Assembly (NCBI RefSeq): GCF_018873765.1
Contig: NC_057925.1
Location: forward strand, 48,424,510-48,488,509
Length of the DNA: 64,000 nucleotides
Origin: Telopea speciosissima
Taxonomy: Eukaryota > Streptophyta > Magnoliopsida > Proteales > Proteaceae
Direction of reading: 5' to 3'
A model generated the notes under the pieces. It had not been told where the DNA came from, did not search any database, and saw only the letters and a program-made list of their open reading frames with translations. The translations under genes and the position numbers were made by a program. Of the stretch, positions 44,252 through 56,048 are shown piece after piece. The first letter of the stretch is position 1, and each line of letters starts with the position of its first letter.

Positions 44252-44999
44252 TAAAAACAAATTACCTTAATTTGCATTATGTAAATTTACTGTAAATTAC
44301 TAGAAAGCATATCTAGAATGCTAAAGTTAATCGATTTTTTAAACGGTTTAGCATGCATAATCGCTTCAATAGTATATAGGTTTTAATTAGTTTTATTTGG
44401 TTCAAAGTTGAACCAAATCGGTTTTACTTTTCAAATCCAAAATCAATCCAATTAATAAATGGTTTATAGTTTTCAATTGGAATTACCATCTCACCTTGCC
44501 ATGTGACAAAAATATATAGGTGGATCATTGAGAAATGTCTTCTTGAGTAGGCCATTAAAGGGCCGTGTACCCTAATAGTGAAATACATAGAAATGAAAGA
44601 TTAAATTAACATAATTAGGATCAAACATGTCAAAGAACAATTTATATTATTGAATTTAAGTTATGGTGTGTAATATAATATATATTTTCTCCAATACGAA
44701 GAAGACTGCCCCTTTGTGTACGAAGGAGAGTACGTTCATTTCAACTTAACCAATCATGGTTACATTGAGTAAAACTCAAAATTAAAAAACAAATAAGATG
44801 ATTCATTGGCGAGAATTAAGAAAACGAAGAACAACAACAAGGGGTAGACAAAAAAGAGATGGATGGGTATGATTAACAAGAAATGAGTCCTCATTTAGTT
44901 GGATTAAGATTAAATGATAATTTAAGTTTGAAAAAGGAGCTCATTACTCTTTTCTTTCTTCTTTTTTCATTTTACATCACTTTTTCTTTTAACAAGAAA

Positions 45000-45340
45000 A
45001 AGGCCCACAAGAGGGCAATATTGTTAAGCTTCATTGGGCAAACGATGAAATGGACATAACATTACGAGCTCTACAAAACATGTGAAAAGGAGCAAGATCA
45101 AAAGTTGCTAAAATGAATCTTGATGCCCAAAATGATGGTGGAAACCTCAACCAGAGAGGTCACGGAATAGTCCATTAGGCAACAAATCAACACTTGACAA
45201 TCAACGTGGAGGACCACCCTTCTAAGGCCAAGATCACCCACAGACTTCAAAGCCAATCGAATAGCCAAAGCTTCCCCCACAATCGCCTTTTTAGGAACAC
45301 ATGATCTATAACCATCGAGAAAAACTGTTTACAGGGTTGT
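45000..45340 (-). pseudogene. RNase H-like (RVT_3 type) domain remnant
   Basis: The minus strand reads VPKKAIVGEALAIRLALKSV, then LGLRRVVLHVDCQVLICCLM, then STIILGIKIHFSNF. This is the E..A...AL..A..LG...V.VE.D...L part of the RNase H-like domain found in plant LINE ORF2 and related proteins. The catalytic Asp before the third strand is kept as HVDC. No start or flanking domains survive; frame is interrupted on both sides. Confidence 0.65.
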
Positions 45341-45461
45341 TACACGTGGTGCCCTAATGAACAATTTAGTGTGTGGCGAAGTGAGTACCCAATAAAAAAA
45401 AACAAGTTGATCACTTGTCAAATTTCAAATGCAATCTCATTAGATAGTCTATCATGTATAT

Positions 45462-45972
45462 GATAGGGGTACAAGTTTGGCCCTGTCAGCCTAAATCTGC
45501 CATGAGCTCGAACAAGATCTGGACTGAGATATTTGGCCCTGAGGACGGATCAAGGTTGGAAATTTCTAGTCCTGAGTCAGGGTCGGGTCTGGTCGGGCTA
45601 GGTTGAGGCCTCGGGCTAAGTTTGGCTTATAAACTTCAAACGTCACCCACATTTTGTTGTATAATATATTATATATGAAGATAATAAGTGATATAATACA
45701 TTTTGTTTTAGTGTTATTTTACGTAAGATTGATAATTTTCTCCCCAGCCCATTCCAGTTCATGCATTTCCTTCTCCCTCCCCATGATCAGGGCCAATTAG
45801 GGTCAGCCCGGCCCGACCCTGAGGGCGGGTCAGAGTTGGAATTTTCAAGTCCTGAGTCAGGGTCGGGTCGGGCCGGGCCGGGCCGGGGCCTGGGCCCAAC
45901 TAAGGGGACTCAGGGTTGGGCTAAGGTTCTATAAAGCCCGGCCCAACCCGACCCTATTGCAGCCCTAGTATA
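45462..45972. repeat. GGGTCGGGxxGGGC dispersed element, two-part
   Basis: Two blocks (45470-45640 and 45785-45965) repeat GTCCTGAGTCAGGGTCGGGT. The outer ends, GGGGTACAAGTTTGGCC left and, on the minus strand, TAGGGCTGCAATAGGGTCGG right, suggest imperfect terminal inverted repeats. A similar shorter element is at 63655-63805. Confidence 0.6.
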
Positions 45973-46530
45973 TGATGTATATCCTCCAATGGCTTGGATT
46001 GATCACTTGTCAAATTTCATATGCAAACTCATTCGATAATGTATATCTCTAAAGTCTTAAATTTTTTAATATTTTATTATGTCAGTTGACAAGCATAGTT
46101 TGCATTGAAACTTAACATGTGAATAGAGATCTATGAATAGTAACATGTGAATAGAGAACTATGAATAGTACATGTCTGTGTTAATTTCAACCTCATGTAA
46201 CCTACCACAAGATATTAAATATACACAGATCAAGTTTTTTTTTTATGTAGACCAATACATCCTTACAATGAATGCCAACCGGCCGCATGGTTCATGCATC
46301 TAGATACAATCTCGCATGAAATTACCATTCAACCCCCACTGAACTAAAAAATCTCATTCAATTAAATGCAGATGCACATGTTGTTATTGGTTCCCATGCT
46401 GGTGTAGGCACTACACGACTGGTTAGCATTCTCTTGTCTTTTTTTTTTTTTTTTTTAAATCAAATCATACATTTTTTTAGGTAGAATCAAATCATACACT
46501 GACCATTCAAAAACTCAAAACTGCCTCACA
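45973..46530. other. Intergenic, nothing clear
   Basis: AT-rich. TAGATAxTxTATATxx-type words repeat near 45440 and 46040. TAACATGTGAATAGAGA is duplicated around 46108-46157, a short local direct repeat. No gene seen. Confidence 0.4.
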
Positions 46531-46539
46531 TTAAAATTG

Positions 46540-46713
46540 GGATCATTATTCTCTCTGGTTCCTATCCTGAACAGTTGTCCGATTTCTCTCATAGGGGGTT
46601 AGAAATGATGACCTTACCCCTTGCCTGAATACACTACCTGAGTGAGGTTAAATCGTCATTTCTGCTTATCTAGGAGAGGAACTAGACAACTGCATCGAAC
46701 AAGATAAAAATTC
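46540..46713. mobile_element. Hairpin MITE, family A, perfect 9-bp duplication
   Basis: Starts GGATCATTATTCTCTCTGG and ends AAGATAAAAATTC. Perfect TTAAAATTG flanks lie at 46531-46539 and 46714-46722. The arms are diverged. 174 bp, non-coding. Confidence 0.88.
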
Positions 46714-46722
46714 TTAAAATTG

Positions 46723-47960
46723 GGACCCCTTCCGACTGCCCCATTTTAAATATATTGGTCATATCTGTAAGTTGTACGAATAAGGCACATGATACGTATC
46801 CTTCGAGGCCCAAACATTTATAGGGTGGGACAGATATGGTTACTTGATAATTAATTGTGGTAAGGATCAGACCAGGCTTTTCAATTCTGAAGGTTGCCCA
46901 TCCGGCCCCTCAGTTACTAGTCCATTAATGATTAAACATCATTCATACCTGTTTTGGAAGCTTCCATTAAGTATTTGAGTCATAGAAGGTCAAAAATGAT
47001 GAATACTGTTTGTTTGTTTGCCTCTTTCTTCTTTCTTTTTTTTTTAATTTTTTCTTCTTTCTTTTTCTTTTTTTTTTTTTTGTTTTTTAAATCAATCTAC
47101 TGATCTAATAGTGCCCTATGGAACTTTGACTACAGCTACTTAGAGAGCAAAGAGCAAGGTTATAAGTATTAATATCGAAAACCTTGATCCATATTGGAGG
47201 GTGGAAGGATTGGGCTCCTCTCCAACGCACCCCCAAGTTGGACGATGTCCAATGCACTCCCTTGACATATGGTAGAGGTCTGTCCGAATGGTAAGGATGG
47301 ATTCGCACACCCGAATTGAAAATTCTTCTCTTCATCGCATTCTTCAATAGTAATTTCTGTTTACCTAAAAAAAAAGATGTGTGCATCCGTCCGTGCCGTG
47401 TCAATTTTAGATATCCTAACGTGTCTGTGTTGTGGGTTTGTCACTTCTTGTGTGGCGAAACGTAATCTCTCTCGCTCACCAGCCACAGCTCACAGGGTTA
47501 ACATAAAGGTGCCTACTCTTTGCTCCTTGAAAAACCCTAGGATGGAAGGCTAATTTGAGAAAACTATAAAAAGGATTGGGAAGAGGTTTTCTTGTTAAAA
47601 TATGCTTGAATTATTATTATTATCATAAAAGTTTGTTATTTTTTCATATGTCACAAAACATCTATTGAGTCATATGGACATATAATATGTTCATTTGACT
47701 GTGTCAAATTTTCAGAATCAATCGGAATTGATCTCAATAACTCTAGAATCGGCCACCGTCTCAAAAGCCCTAGAATTGATGGCTCCAAAATTTTTAGAAT
47801 TGATATCAATTGATGTCACAAAAAACCGCTTGGTTGGTTGGTGGGTGACTTGCCAGTTGGAGTATATACTCCCTAAGAAGGTCAAGGGATCTTATTGTAG
47901 GCTTTTGTTGGCTTGTCTTACCAATTCACTAAATTGGATTCTAATTTTAAAACCAATGAT
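46723..47960. other. Intergenic, nothing clear
   Basis: AT-rich sequence with T-homopolymers (47035-47085). Around 47180-47300 a GC-richer block with TCCAACGCACCCCCAAGTTG is a possible decayed MITE. No gene is seen. Confidence 0.35.
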
Positions 47961-47962
47961 CA

Positions 47963-48190
47963 TGGTTCTAAGTATAAGTATCGGTACCGGTTTTGGACAT
48001 TGTCGGTCCTAATATCATGCCAATACTGTATCAATGACATAGTACAGACAAGAAGTAAAATAATCAAAAATTAAATTTTCAAGGAGAATCAAGGGTACAT
48101 TTTTCCGATACTACCGATCCATACCAATACCGTATAGATTTCTGGGTTAACCAATATTCGTTCCAGTACCGCGCACTAAAACCATGCCAG
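47963..48190. mobile_element. Degenerate CGGTATCGG MITE, family D
   Basis: Left ATGGTTCTAAGTATAAGTAT is the imperfect reverse complement of right GCGCACTAAAACCAT. Subterminal CGGTACCGG, CCGATACTACCGATCC and CAATACCGTATAG recur inside. The first copy of two flanking the first HIPP exons. Confidence 0.6.
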
Positions 48191-48598
48191 TGATGCCCTC
48201 CCATGTGAGGGGGGAGGTCCGGAGGAGTAGACGCAGTAATCACTTTCCCAATTCCTTTTTTGGTAGGAGGACTTTCCCAATTCCCACTGTGCGGCAAAGG
48301 GCGAAAGTTTAGTCAGCATTATACGATTCCACGTCAGCTTTGCAGAATCTCCACGCAACCTAACCACATCACCGCCACACATATTACACGGAGAGAGGGA
48401 GAGAGGGACAGAGAGAGAGAGAGTCATTTTTTGTAGTTATGAGGAGAAGGCAAGGATTGATATTTCTCCTTTACCACTGTTATCTGATTTCAACTCATCC
48501 AAAAGAGAGTTTTTGAATTTCTCTCAGTAGTGTTAGCTTTTAGTAAGTTCTCCAGTTTCCCACAGTGTGATTCCTGCTCTCTAGCTATCTCCTTGGAA

Positions 48599-51500
48599 AT
48601 GGGTGAAGTAAGTGCAATTTCTGTGTGGAAATTTCCTTTTCATTACTAATTTTAGTTGGGTTTTTAGTATATTTTGAAATTTGAAGGCCTAATTGATTAA
48701 TCTTATGAGGAACAGGAAAACAAAGAAGAGGGAAAGAAAGAGGAAGGAAACACTGAAGAGAAGAAGAAAGAAGAGGAGAAGAAGGCAGAAGAGCCTCAAG
48801 AGATTGTTCTCAAAGTTTACATGCATTGTGAGGCTTGTGCAAAGAAGATTGTTAGAGCCCTCAAAGGATTTCCAGGTCGATCTCCTCTTTTCTTTTCTTT
48901 TCCATTTCCCTTAATTTCCCATGGAATTTTTCTTTTTCTGTTCTTTGAGGAAATAATGGTGAAGCTTATTAATTGACAGGAGTTGAGGAAGTGACGACGG
49001 ATTACAAGTCTGGTAAGGTGGTAGTGAAGGGAAAGACAGCTGACCCTTTAAAAGTATGTGAGAGAGTTCAGAAGAAGAGTGGTAGAAAAGTGGAGCTTAT
49101 TTCACCTTTGCCCAAACCACCCGAGGAAGAGAAAAAAGAAGAGACTCCACCGGAGAAGAAGAATGAGGTACGTATAGTTAGTGTTACTGAATCTTATTAT
49201 TGGATCACCTACTTGTAAGTTTACTTTGCATATACGGTTAGGTCATGCCATATGTCCCATCTGTTTCCATTAAAGAGTATATAGGGTGTCAGTCGATTGA
49301 TTTGGTCCAGTTTAGGTTGGTTGAACTCATGATTTGAGTTATCGGTATCATATCGCCCGTATGCAAGTGACCGGTCCCTATACCGTGCCTATACCATATC
49401 AGTGACACGGTAGGAACAAGGGGTAAAATGGTCAAAAACCAAATTTGTTTGATACGGCCGATCTGATATCGTATCGATTTTCGTGTTGAGTGATACCCAT
49501 TCCGATACCGTGCACTAAAACCATAGTTGAACAGGTCTTATGCTAAATTGATAAGAAAAAAATCGGTTTCACTCCAATTTTGTCTCAATAAATGGGGTTG
49601 GGTACATGGATCCTTGCCTTCCAATAAGTTATATTTGAGGTGATATCTGATAAAAGACTTAAGCTATGCATGTCTTTCCTTATCACTTCTCCTAAAATCA
49701 TTTTAGGTCTGCTCTGACTAATTCAATTCCATCATATATGCTCATTAAAAATTTTATAAAAAACATTTTTATTTTTTGACCTAGTTTTCCTCCACCCACA
49801 GTGAATGGGATCCCATTCAATGTGGCCGGGAGAGGGCATTGGGAGGATATTTTGGGAAGATAGTAAAACCCTATAAAGGTTTGTGAACCGTCTTCTATGG
49901 GTGAAGGAAAACTTTCACTTATTTTTTTTTTTAGATTTTAGTTAGACCATTGGTTGGGTTTGGTTTATTTGATTCATTTTTTTACTAGTGTCATACAAGA
50001 CCAAATCGAAACCGATCCAAAGAGGATTCGGTTTGACTTCATTAACAAAAGGATGGGCCACCATGCGATCTCATACAGGCAGGGTATGAACCCTACCTGT
50101 GCAGGGTACTCGGGTAATGGATAGGATGGTCATTTTACCCTTGCCGCCGCCGTACACCAACTGCACGGACAGTCGGCGGCAGAAGATCCAAATCCTCAAT
50201 GGAAGGGTATTTATGAAAATAAAAAAGATAAATATAATCAATCTAATCATCCACATATCATTACCACTTACGACCACCGCTCATGGGCCATCCTTTCCAT
50301 TTGCCTTCTCCTTTTTCCCCTACCTATAAGATATAAAGCATCTATTACCAAAGAGTAAGTCATTGTCTCATTGATGTGGGTGCCACACTGCCACTGTACT
50401 TTTGCTGCTGTTGTGTATTCCTATAAGGCGAAGGAGACCGACAATTGTCGGTGTGGGATGGAATCATGCCAAGTCAATATAGGAGCACGAGAGGAGACAT
50501 CGCACGGTTTGTATACATGAATCTATATAGCAAGAAGAGAGAGAGTCTATCATAGAGTGTGAGATGACTCATGATACTGACAGGGTGATCATCATTTTAT
50601 CAGATTAATAACTTTTTTCTGTCAACTAGTCTTGTCTTAGGCCTCCGAACATTTGAGTTTGAGTTGGAATCGACTCCAACCTCAGTCGGATCCAGCTCCT
50701 CTCCAGGGAGCTCAGTGCCCAAGGGCCATCCAAGGGTTAGGCTGTGCCGCACACATCTCGGCGCATACCTAGGGTTGTGTGTGGCACAGCCCAACAGTTG
50801 GATGCCCCCTGGGTGTGTTGGGCTCCCTGGAGAGTAGCTCAATCCACCTCAGTCAGCCCAAACCATTGCTTAGACTTACTTCATATATAAACTTTGGGAA
50901 AAGGTTCTATAAGCCAATTCCAACTGTTCTAGAGAGGCCGATTCTAGGGTTTTTGGGACCGAATTGCTGGGTTGTCAAATATGAAGGGCCAATTTTAGGA
51001 TTTTTTGGACCAATTCCAGTCCTAACCAGGTGGATTGGATCAATATCGACAAAGACCAATTCAATCCCTGATTCCGAGTTTAAAATCCTTGGATTGCACT
51101 ATACCACAGACAGGTTTGTAATAGTACTGGGTAAATGAACTCGTGGGTTGAGTTTGGTCCCGGGTAAGCATAAATGTTCAAATGGGTTGTGCAAGGGCTT
51201 ATGTGTTTTTTTAAACCTTAATCAAGTGCTCTTCAAATGGGTCGGTCCTGGGCCCAGGCCTGGCTTCTTCCACAGTTTTTTTCTTCAAACTGAGATCACA
51301 ACGAATGAATGCATTTCTGATCCTCACCAAACACTCTTGTGTGATGACCTTGGTGACAATTGTATGCAATTCGGATCAGCTCCCTATACGTGGAGTGTAA
51401 CAACTCTTCATGTATGGTTTCGTGACGACACATGTTCTTTTTCTTTCACAAATGCCGATTTCATGCTGCCATTAAGAGTGTTTAGAGGGGTTTTCGTCGA

Positions 51501-52134
51501 GAAAAAAAGAAAAAGGGACATGTATCATCACGAAACCCTACATGAAGCCTTCACATATCTCTTGGATAAATACTATTTCGTCGGTTGCAGCCTCCTCCTG
51601 TTATCACAGTCAATTTGAAAGTACACATGCACTGTGAAGCCTGTGCTCAAGTTTTGCAGAAGCGGATCGGAAAGATAGAAGGTATAAGCAGAGAATCATA
51701 AACTTTATCTCACTATCTACCTAGATTTGGGAATAACCATTGTTCTAATTTCTTGATTATACCTACTAATTAGCTGAATTACACAATATAATGGATGTTT
51801 TATAGGGGTTGAATCAGTAGCTACCGACATAGCAAACGATCAAGTGACGGTAAAGGGTGTTGTAGATCCGGCGAAGCTCGTGGAGAATGTGTACAAGAGG
51901 ACTAGGAAACAAGCTTCCATTGTGAAAGAGGAAGAAAAGAAGGAAGAAGAGAAGAAAGAGGATAAGGGAGCAGAGAAGAAAGAAGGGGAGGAAAGCAAGG
52001 GAGAAGAAGATAATAAAGCTGATGCCAAGAAATTTGAGTATTATGGTCCTAAATACTACATGGAGTACTACTATGCATCCCCTCCTGATCAGATTTTTAG
52101 TGATGAGAACCCAAATGCATGCTCTGTGATGTAG
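48599..52134 (+). CDS. Heavy-metal-associated isoprenylated plant protein, two HMA domains (5 exons)
   Basis: Exons 48599-48607, 48716-48875, 48980-49167, 51591-51681 and 51806-52134 give 777 nt, 258 residues plus stop, with consistent phases and GT..AG introns. After MGE and a Glu/Lys-rich head (residues 4-28), HMA domain 1 (IVLKVYMHCEACAKKIVRAL) ends near residue 98, then comes a Pro/Lys/Glu linker. HMA domain 2 (VITVNLKVHMHCEACAQVLQ) spans about residues 122-190. Both have the CxxC metal motif CEAC. A Lys/Glu-rich linker and an aromatic tail (YYGPKYYMEYYYA) lead to CSVM, a CaaX farnesylation signal. This order matches the HIPP7/8/9-type group (family knowledge). Such proteins bind metals and are membrane- or nucleus-attached. 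Intron 3 is 2.4 kb and holds MITEs. GA microsatellite at 48399-48421 lies in the leader region. Confidence 0.93.
49330..49535. mobile_element. Degenerate CGGTATCGG MITE in HIPP intron 3
   Basis: Left part TTGAGTTATCGGTATCATAT, right end CCGATACCGTGCACTAAAAC. The ends are imperfect inverted repeats like those at 47963-48190. Confidence 0.6.
50679..50856. mobile_element. Hairpin MITE family G in HIPP intron 3
   Basis: Arms CAGCTCCTCTCCAGGGAGCT (left) and the reverse complement of GGGCTCCCTGGAGAGTAGCT (right) pair, as do TTAGGCTGTGCCGCACACA and TGTGTGGCACAGCCCAAC. A one-sided relative lies at 52946-53072. Confidence 0.8.
51408..51550. repeat. Inverted repeat (~140 bp) near the end of HIPP intron 3
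   Basis: Arm CTTCATGTATGGTTTCGTGA at 51408 pairs with the complement of TCACGAAACCCTACATGAAG at ~51529-51548, and GACACATGTTCTTTTTC pairs with GAAAAAGGGACATGTATC. The stem is about 40 bp with a 60-bp loop. It could be a small MITE or a miRNA-precursor-like hairpin. Confidence 0.65.
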
Positions 52135-52845
52135 TCATGCATTTGTAGTTCAATCAGTTTATCTAGTTAAGTGTAATGCAAGTTTTCCATAATGATACTC
52201 ACATATTGGAATAAGGGTGCTTCTTAATTCACTAAAGTGGTGAATTGAAAGAAGTTGTAACCTTCTTTTGATACATTGCCCCTTTGTCTTATAATTTTTA
52301 AGTCTAAGAGTAGAAAGGTATCTTTATTATTATTTCACTATCAAGAGTTGTCATCAACATTTCAAAACATGGAATCGGGGATTGAGTTGGTCGCTGCTAA
52401 TTTCGATATGAATCGGACTGGATTGGCTTTTAGATCTGACAAGTTAGTGATTCTAAGGTTTCCTGGCATGAATCGATCATGTTAAATTGATCGGAATTAG
52501 GATCAGTTACAGTCGATTTCATACCAGGGTAGCTCAGACTGAATAATGGACAACTTGGAATCCTAAGGCTTGTAACTAAAGTGGTGGTCCAATCATGGGA
52601 GAGGGTTCCCAATGATGCCAGATTAGGGAGGAATCTGCAAACCACATCAATGACAGTGCGGCAAATAATACCATTCACATGGTCCAATCTAGCTTGATAC
52701 AGCCAATCCATATTGATATCGATCGAGAACGATACATGTACCCATATCATGAGATTGATAACCACATCTTACCCTTTAATGGGCTAAAGGTAAGGGCAGT
52801 GCATTTTAATCATGCCTACGAGAGCCCACAAGCCACTAGGTTGGC

Positions 52846-53150
52846 CTACTAAGAGGGTGGCCAAGGCAGCCAGGGGTGGGGATGCGCAGGGGCTGGGCTG
52901 GGGTGCAACCCAAGGAATAGGGAGTAGCAACTAACAAGTAGCACTGCAAATGCGGGGATCCGGCGTCCAGGGAGTCATTGCATTGTGTGCGATACAGTTC
53001 AACGGCTGGATGCCTCCTGAGCACTCTTTGGGCGCTGGACTCCCTGGAGAGGAGCTCAATCCCAAACGTAGTGGGAGGACTCAAAATCGAGACCAAGGCT
53101 CAAGCATGCTACAATTGAGAGACGCCTCATTATTTGGACCACCACATATT
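52846..53150 (-). mobile_element. tRNA-derived SINE-like repeat interrupted by a MITE-like insert
   Basis: Outer parts (52846-52948 and 53073-53150) match the element at 55670-55818: ACAAGTAGCACTGCAAATG and CGAGACCAAGGCTCAAGC. Between them, 52946-53072 resembles half of the hairpin family at 50679-50856 (GGACTCCCTGGAGAGGAGCT). This is a nested insertion. Confidence 0.6.
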
Positions 53151-53975
53151 TTCTAAATTCTTTTAATATAATTTAGTAAAATATTTGATTTTTTTCATTT
53201 CCATCTCAATTTCCTGTCCATTTGAGATATTTGTAAAATATCTTTCATTGAAATCAATGGATCCTCAGAGAAACCGTGGGGATAGATTGACCTCGAGAGA
53301 ATAGGATTGCTTGATACAAATATTGTAAAGAAAAATGTTCTAGGGGATCAGGGTCAGCCACAAGGACCGTATCAGACCATATTAGATCATTTTACCCCCA
53401 AAAAAATATTAATACCATCAATTTTTGGACCATTTTACCCTTTGGTGATATCGATGTTATTGATGATATCTGAATCCATGGTCAGCCATCTAGAGGATTA
53501 GATAGTTGATCCTAGGTCCTGATCTTGTTATAATATAAATATATCAAATCATAACTATATAGAGTATGCTTCAATTTGCTTTATGATATACATTTATCAT
53601 AAATTTTTTTGTATTTAAAAATGGTATAAAATAAATTAATTTGACTATTATTTTATATAATTCTATTTTGTTGAATGAAACTTGCTTTCAAAAAGACTTT
53701 TCAACTTATTTTTAGCCAAACTGGTTTCTAATTTTCACGCAATTGGAAATACTTGAATATTTCTTTTCAACGCACAAAAATTTTTAACTTTTAAATTGAA
53801 ACATATGAATTTCAAAGAATTCAAATGTAAAAAATAATAAATAAATAAAAGAATCCGGGTCAACTAGGTCAACCTGGATTAAACCATGACGATGCACACT
53901 AAAACATAATATTTTTGTCATTCTACAATCAATCCTTTCTTTTTCTCCATATAGCCTCTAGAGTAATTCATGTAA
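53151..53975. other. Intergenic, nothing clear
   Basis: AT-rich with no supported coding segment. Confidence 0.4.
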
Positions 53976-54165
53976 TATGACTCTGGGGGAGTGCAGGGAC
54001 AACGCATGCGCGTCAGCCAATGAGAGAGAATGCGTTGGCATCTCCGGAGTGGGAATTCTGTCTTTCATGGGGCAGGGCGGTCATTCCCCCCCCCCCCAAC
54101 TATACCTGGGGGTGGCCCTTGTGTCCCCCACAAAGAACTTTTCTTCTATGACTGCCAATAAATTT
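53976..54165. mobile_element. Decayed hairpin MITE
   Basis: GGGGGAGTGCAGGGACAACG on the left and, on the minus strand, TTCTTTGTGGGGGACACAAG on the right are imperfect inverted ends. The interior has a C homopolymer (54089-54100) and GCATGCGCG. Confidence 0.4.
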
Positions 54166-55390
54166 GATCTTTGACCCTGTTATGGGTCATTGGTAAGGAA
54201 TTGATCCGACAATCAATCTGATAATTAGGATGATCCGAAGACTACATGGATCAAATCTGGGGTTACCCATTAACTTGATAATGAGATCCAAATCGATTAA
54301 TTACCAAAAAAAAAGAGATCCAAATCTATTGACATCACATATACATGTCTAATTTATACATTATACATAGTATGTATGATTAGTTCCTCATAAATAATGT
54401 GGGAGATTTTCTTATACAAATACATATATTTCTTATATGGACAAATGACTTGGTCATTTTGATCATTGCATAGTCAAAAAAATTTCTTCGATAAGCAATG
54501 TGTCAAAATTAGTGGCCTATTTCAATAATATGCTTATCTTTTGAAAGGAGTTTCTGCCCTTTTCTTTATTTATTTGAAATATTCAAGAGACTTTCGTCTT
54601 CAAATGTATTAATTTTTTAACATTATATTAGTAGATGGAGAAATTAAACTAATATAAAAAAATAATCAAATACTATAAATTACATGGATACGTTGTCCAC
54701 ATGGGCCCCACCAAACACTTCCATGAGGCCAAAAAGACTTGGTGTGGGAATGGCTTCTACATCCACAAACATTGGGATGAATGCCCTCCCTCCCCCCTCC
54801 CCTAAAATTAGGATTTTTAATTTTACAATTATTAAAAAAAAAATTATAAAGATGGGTTGATGACACCTCCTTATTAATCATCAGCCTTTTTATATTTGTA
54901 AAAATGTTTTTTTTTTTTTAATCTTATCTGATTGTTTTAGTATAATAAGCCAATAATAAGACATAACAATTTTTTTTTGGGTAAGAGACAAGATATTACA
55001 TCAAATGATGGTCGAAATGTCACCTTTATATACAGATGTATTTAGAATTTGACATCTTCATTTAATTGCAACTTGTATTATTTTCAAATTTTCTTTAAAT
55101 TAAGGTATAAAGAGTTTTCAAAAACAACTTGAAAGTCACTCATCTTTACGTTATTATCAAAATTTATACGCTTTTTTTGGTACATATATGAAATGACAAT
55201 ATTATCTTTATTCAAAAAAAGTATTATATTAAAAAGCAAAAATAAGGTTAATTTGACACCACAAGGGGTGTCAATAAGAAAACCATATTAATTAAATCGA
55301 ATTGGATCTTAGTCATGTATTTGAATCATCGAATCATTGTTATGTGAATGATCCATCAGAGATTATTTTCTCAATCTTTCTTTGATCCTA
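54166..55390. other. Intergenic, nothing clear
   Basis: AT-rich; no gene or clear element seen. Confidence 0.4.
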
Positions 55391-55394
55391 GCCG

Positions 55395-55565
55395 TGTATC
55401 GGTGTCCATGGAGATTAATACCGACAAAAAATCAATATGTATCGATTGATACGAACAAAAGTGTTTCTTTTATTGAAATTTGCTCGATATGGACTGATAC
55501 ACCCCGATCCATATTAGTATCGATAGCTATTAATACCGGCATTATTACTGTAAACTAAAACCTTG
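55395..55565. repeat. Degenerate CGGTATCGG-type element
   Basis: Contains GTATCGGTGTCCATGG, TATGTATCGATTGATACG and ends ATTACTGTAAACTAAAAC. Same family as 47963-48190 but worn. Confidence 0.45.
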
Positions 55566-55669
55566 TGTGTAGTGGAACTGACTTTAATCAACTAAAAAGA
55601 GGTGTGTTTGACTGCCGTATACTCGTATCTACCCACCTCCTTTTTTTTTCGTTACTTACGAAAACACAC

Positions 55670-55918
55670 TAGATGGCGTCTCAAGAGGGCGGCCAGGGCT
55701 GTGAGCCTGTGGGGCACCTAAAGAGGGCCGCAATAGCAAGTAGCACTGTAAATGAGGGAGAAGGACTTGAACTGAAGACCAAGGCCCAAGCCTGCTACGG
55801 CAAGACAAACACTTAACCAACTCAGCAATCCCTTGTCCTAAAAGTCGATTAACCTTTTGGGATTAGTGTGTGGTTTGTATGATTGCACTTTCATCAAAAA
55901 AACTTAGCAACCCCTTCA
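55670..55918 (-). mobile_element. tRNA-derived SINE-like repeat carrying a second SINE
   Basis: The minus strand from 55834 reads GGGATTGCTGAGTTGGTTAA (A-box-like), then CAGTTCAAGTCC (B-box-like), then a tail to ~55670. Its head is interrupted by 55835-55900, a short plus-strand retroposon with poly(A), like the one at 10824-10910. Flanks AACTCAGCAATCCCTT (55819-55834) and AACTTAGCAACCCCTT (55901-55916) are a diverged 16-bp duplication. Confidence 0.7.
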
Positions 55919-56048
55919 TTCATTATTTTAGGTTAGAATGGAACCAAGGGACCTAACTTAGCAACCCCTTCATTGATCAATCGCTATAAGTGAGACTCTT
56001 ATTTTTTTTGTGGGAAATCGCTATAAGTGAGTCAAATCTTTGAAATAG

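Noticed and set aside
50600-51138. Open frames of 80 and 119 codons within the HIPP intron
   Set aside because: They run through the family G hairpin and degenerate repeat and have no domain.
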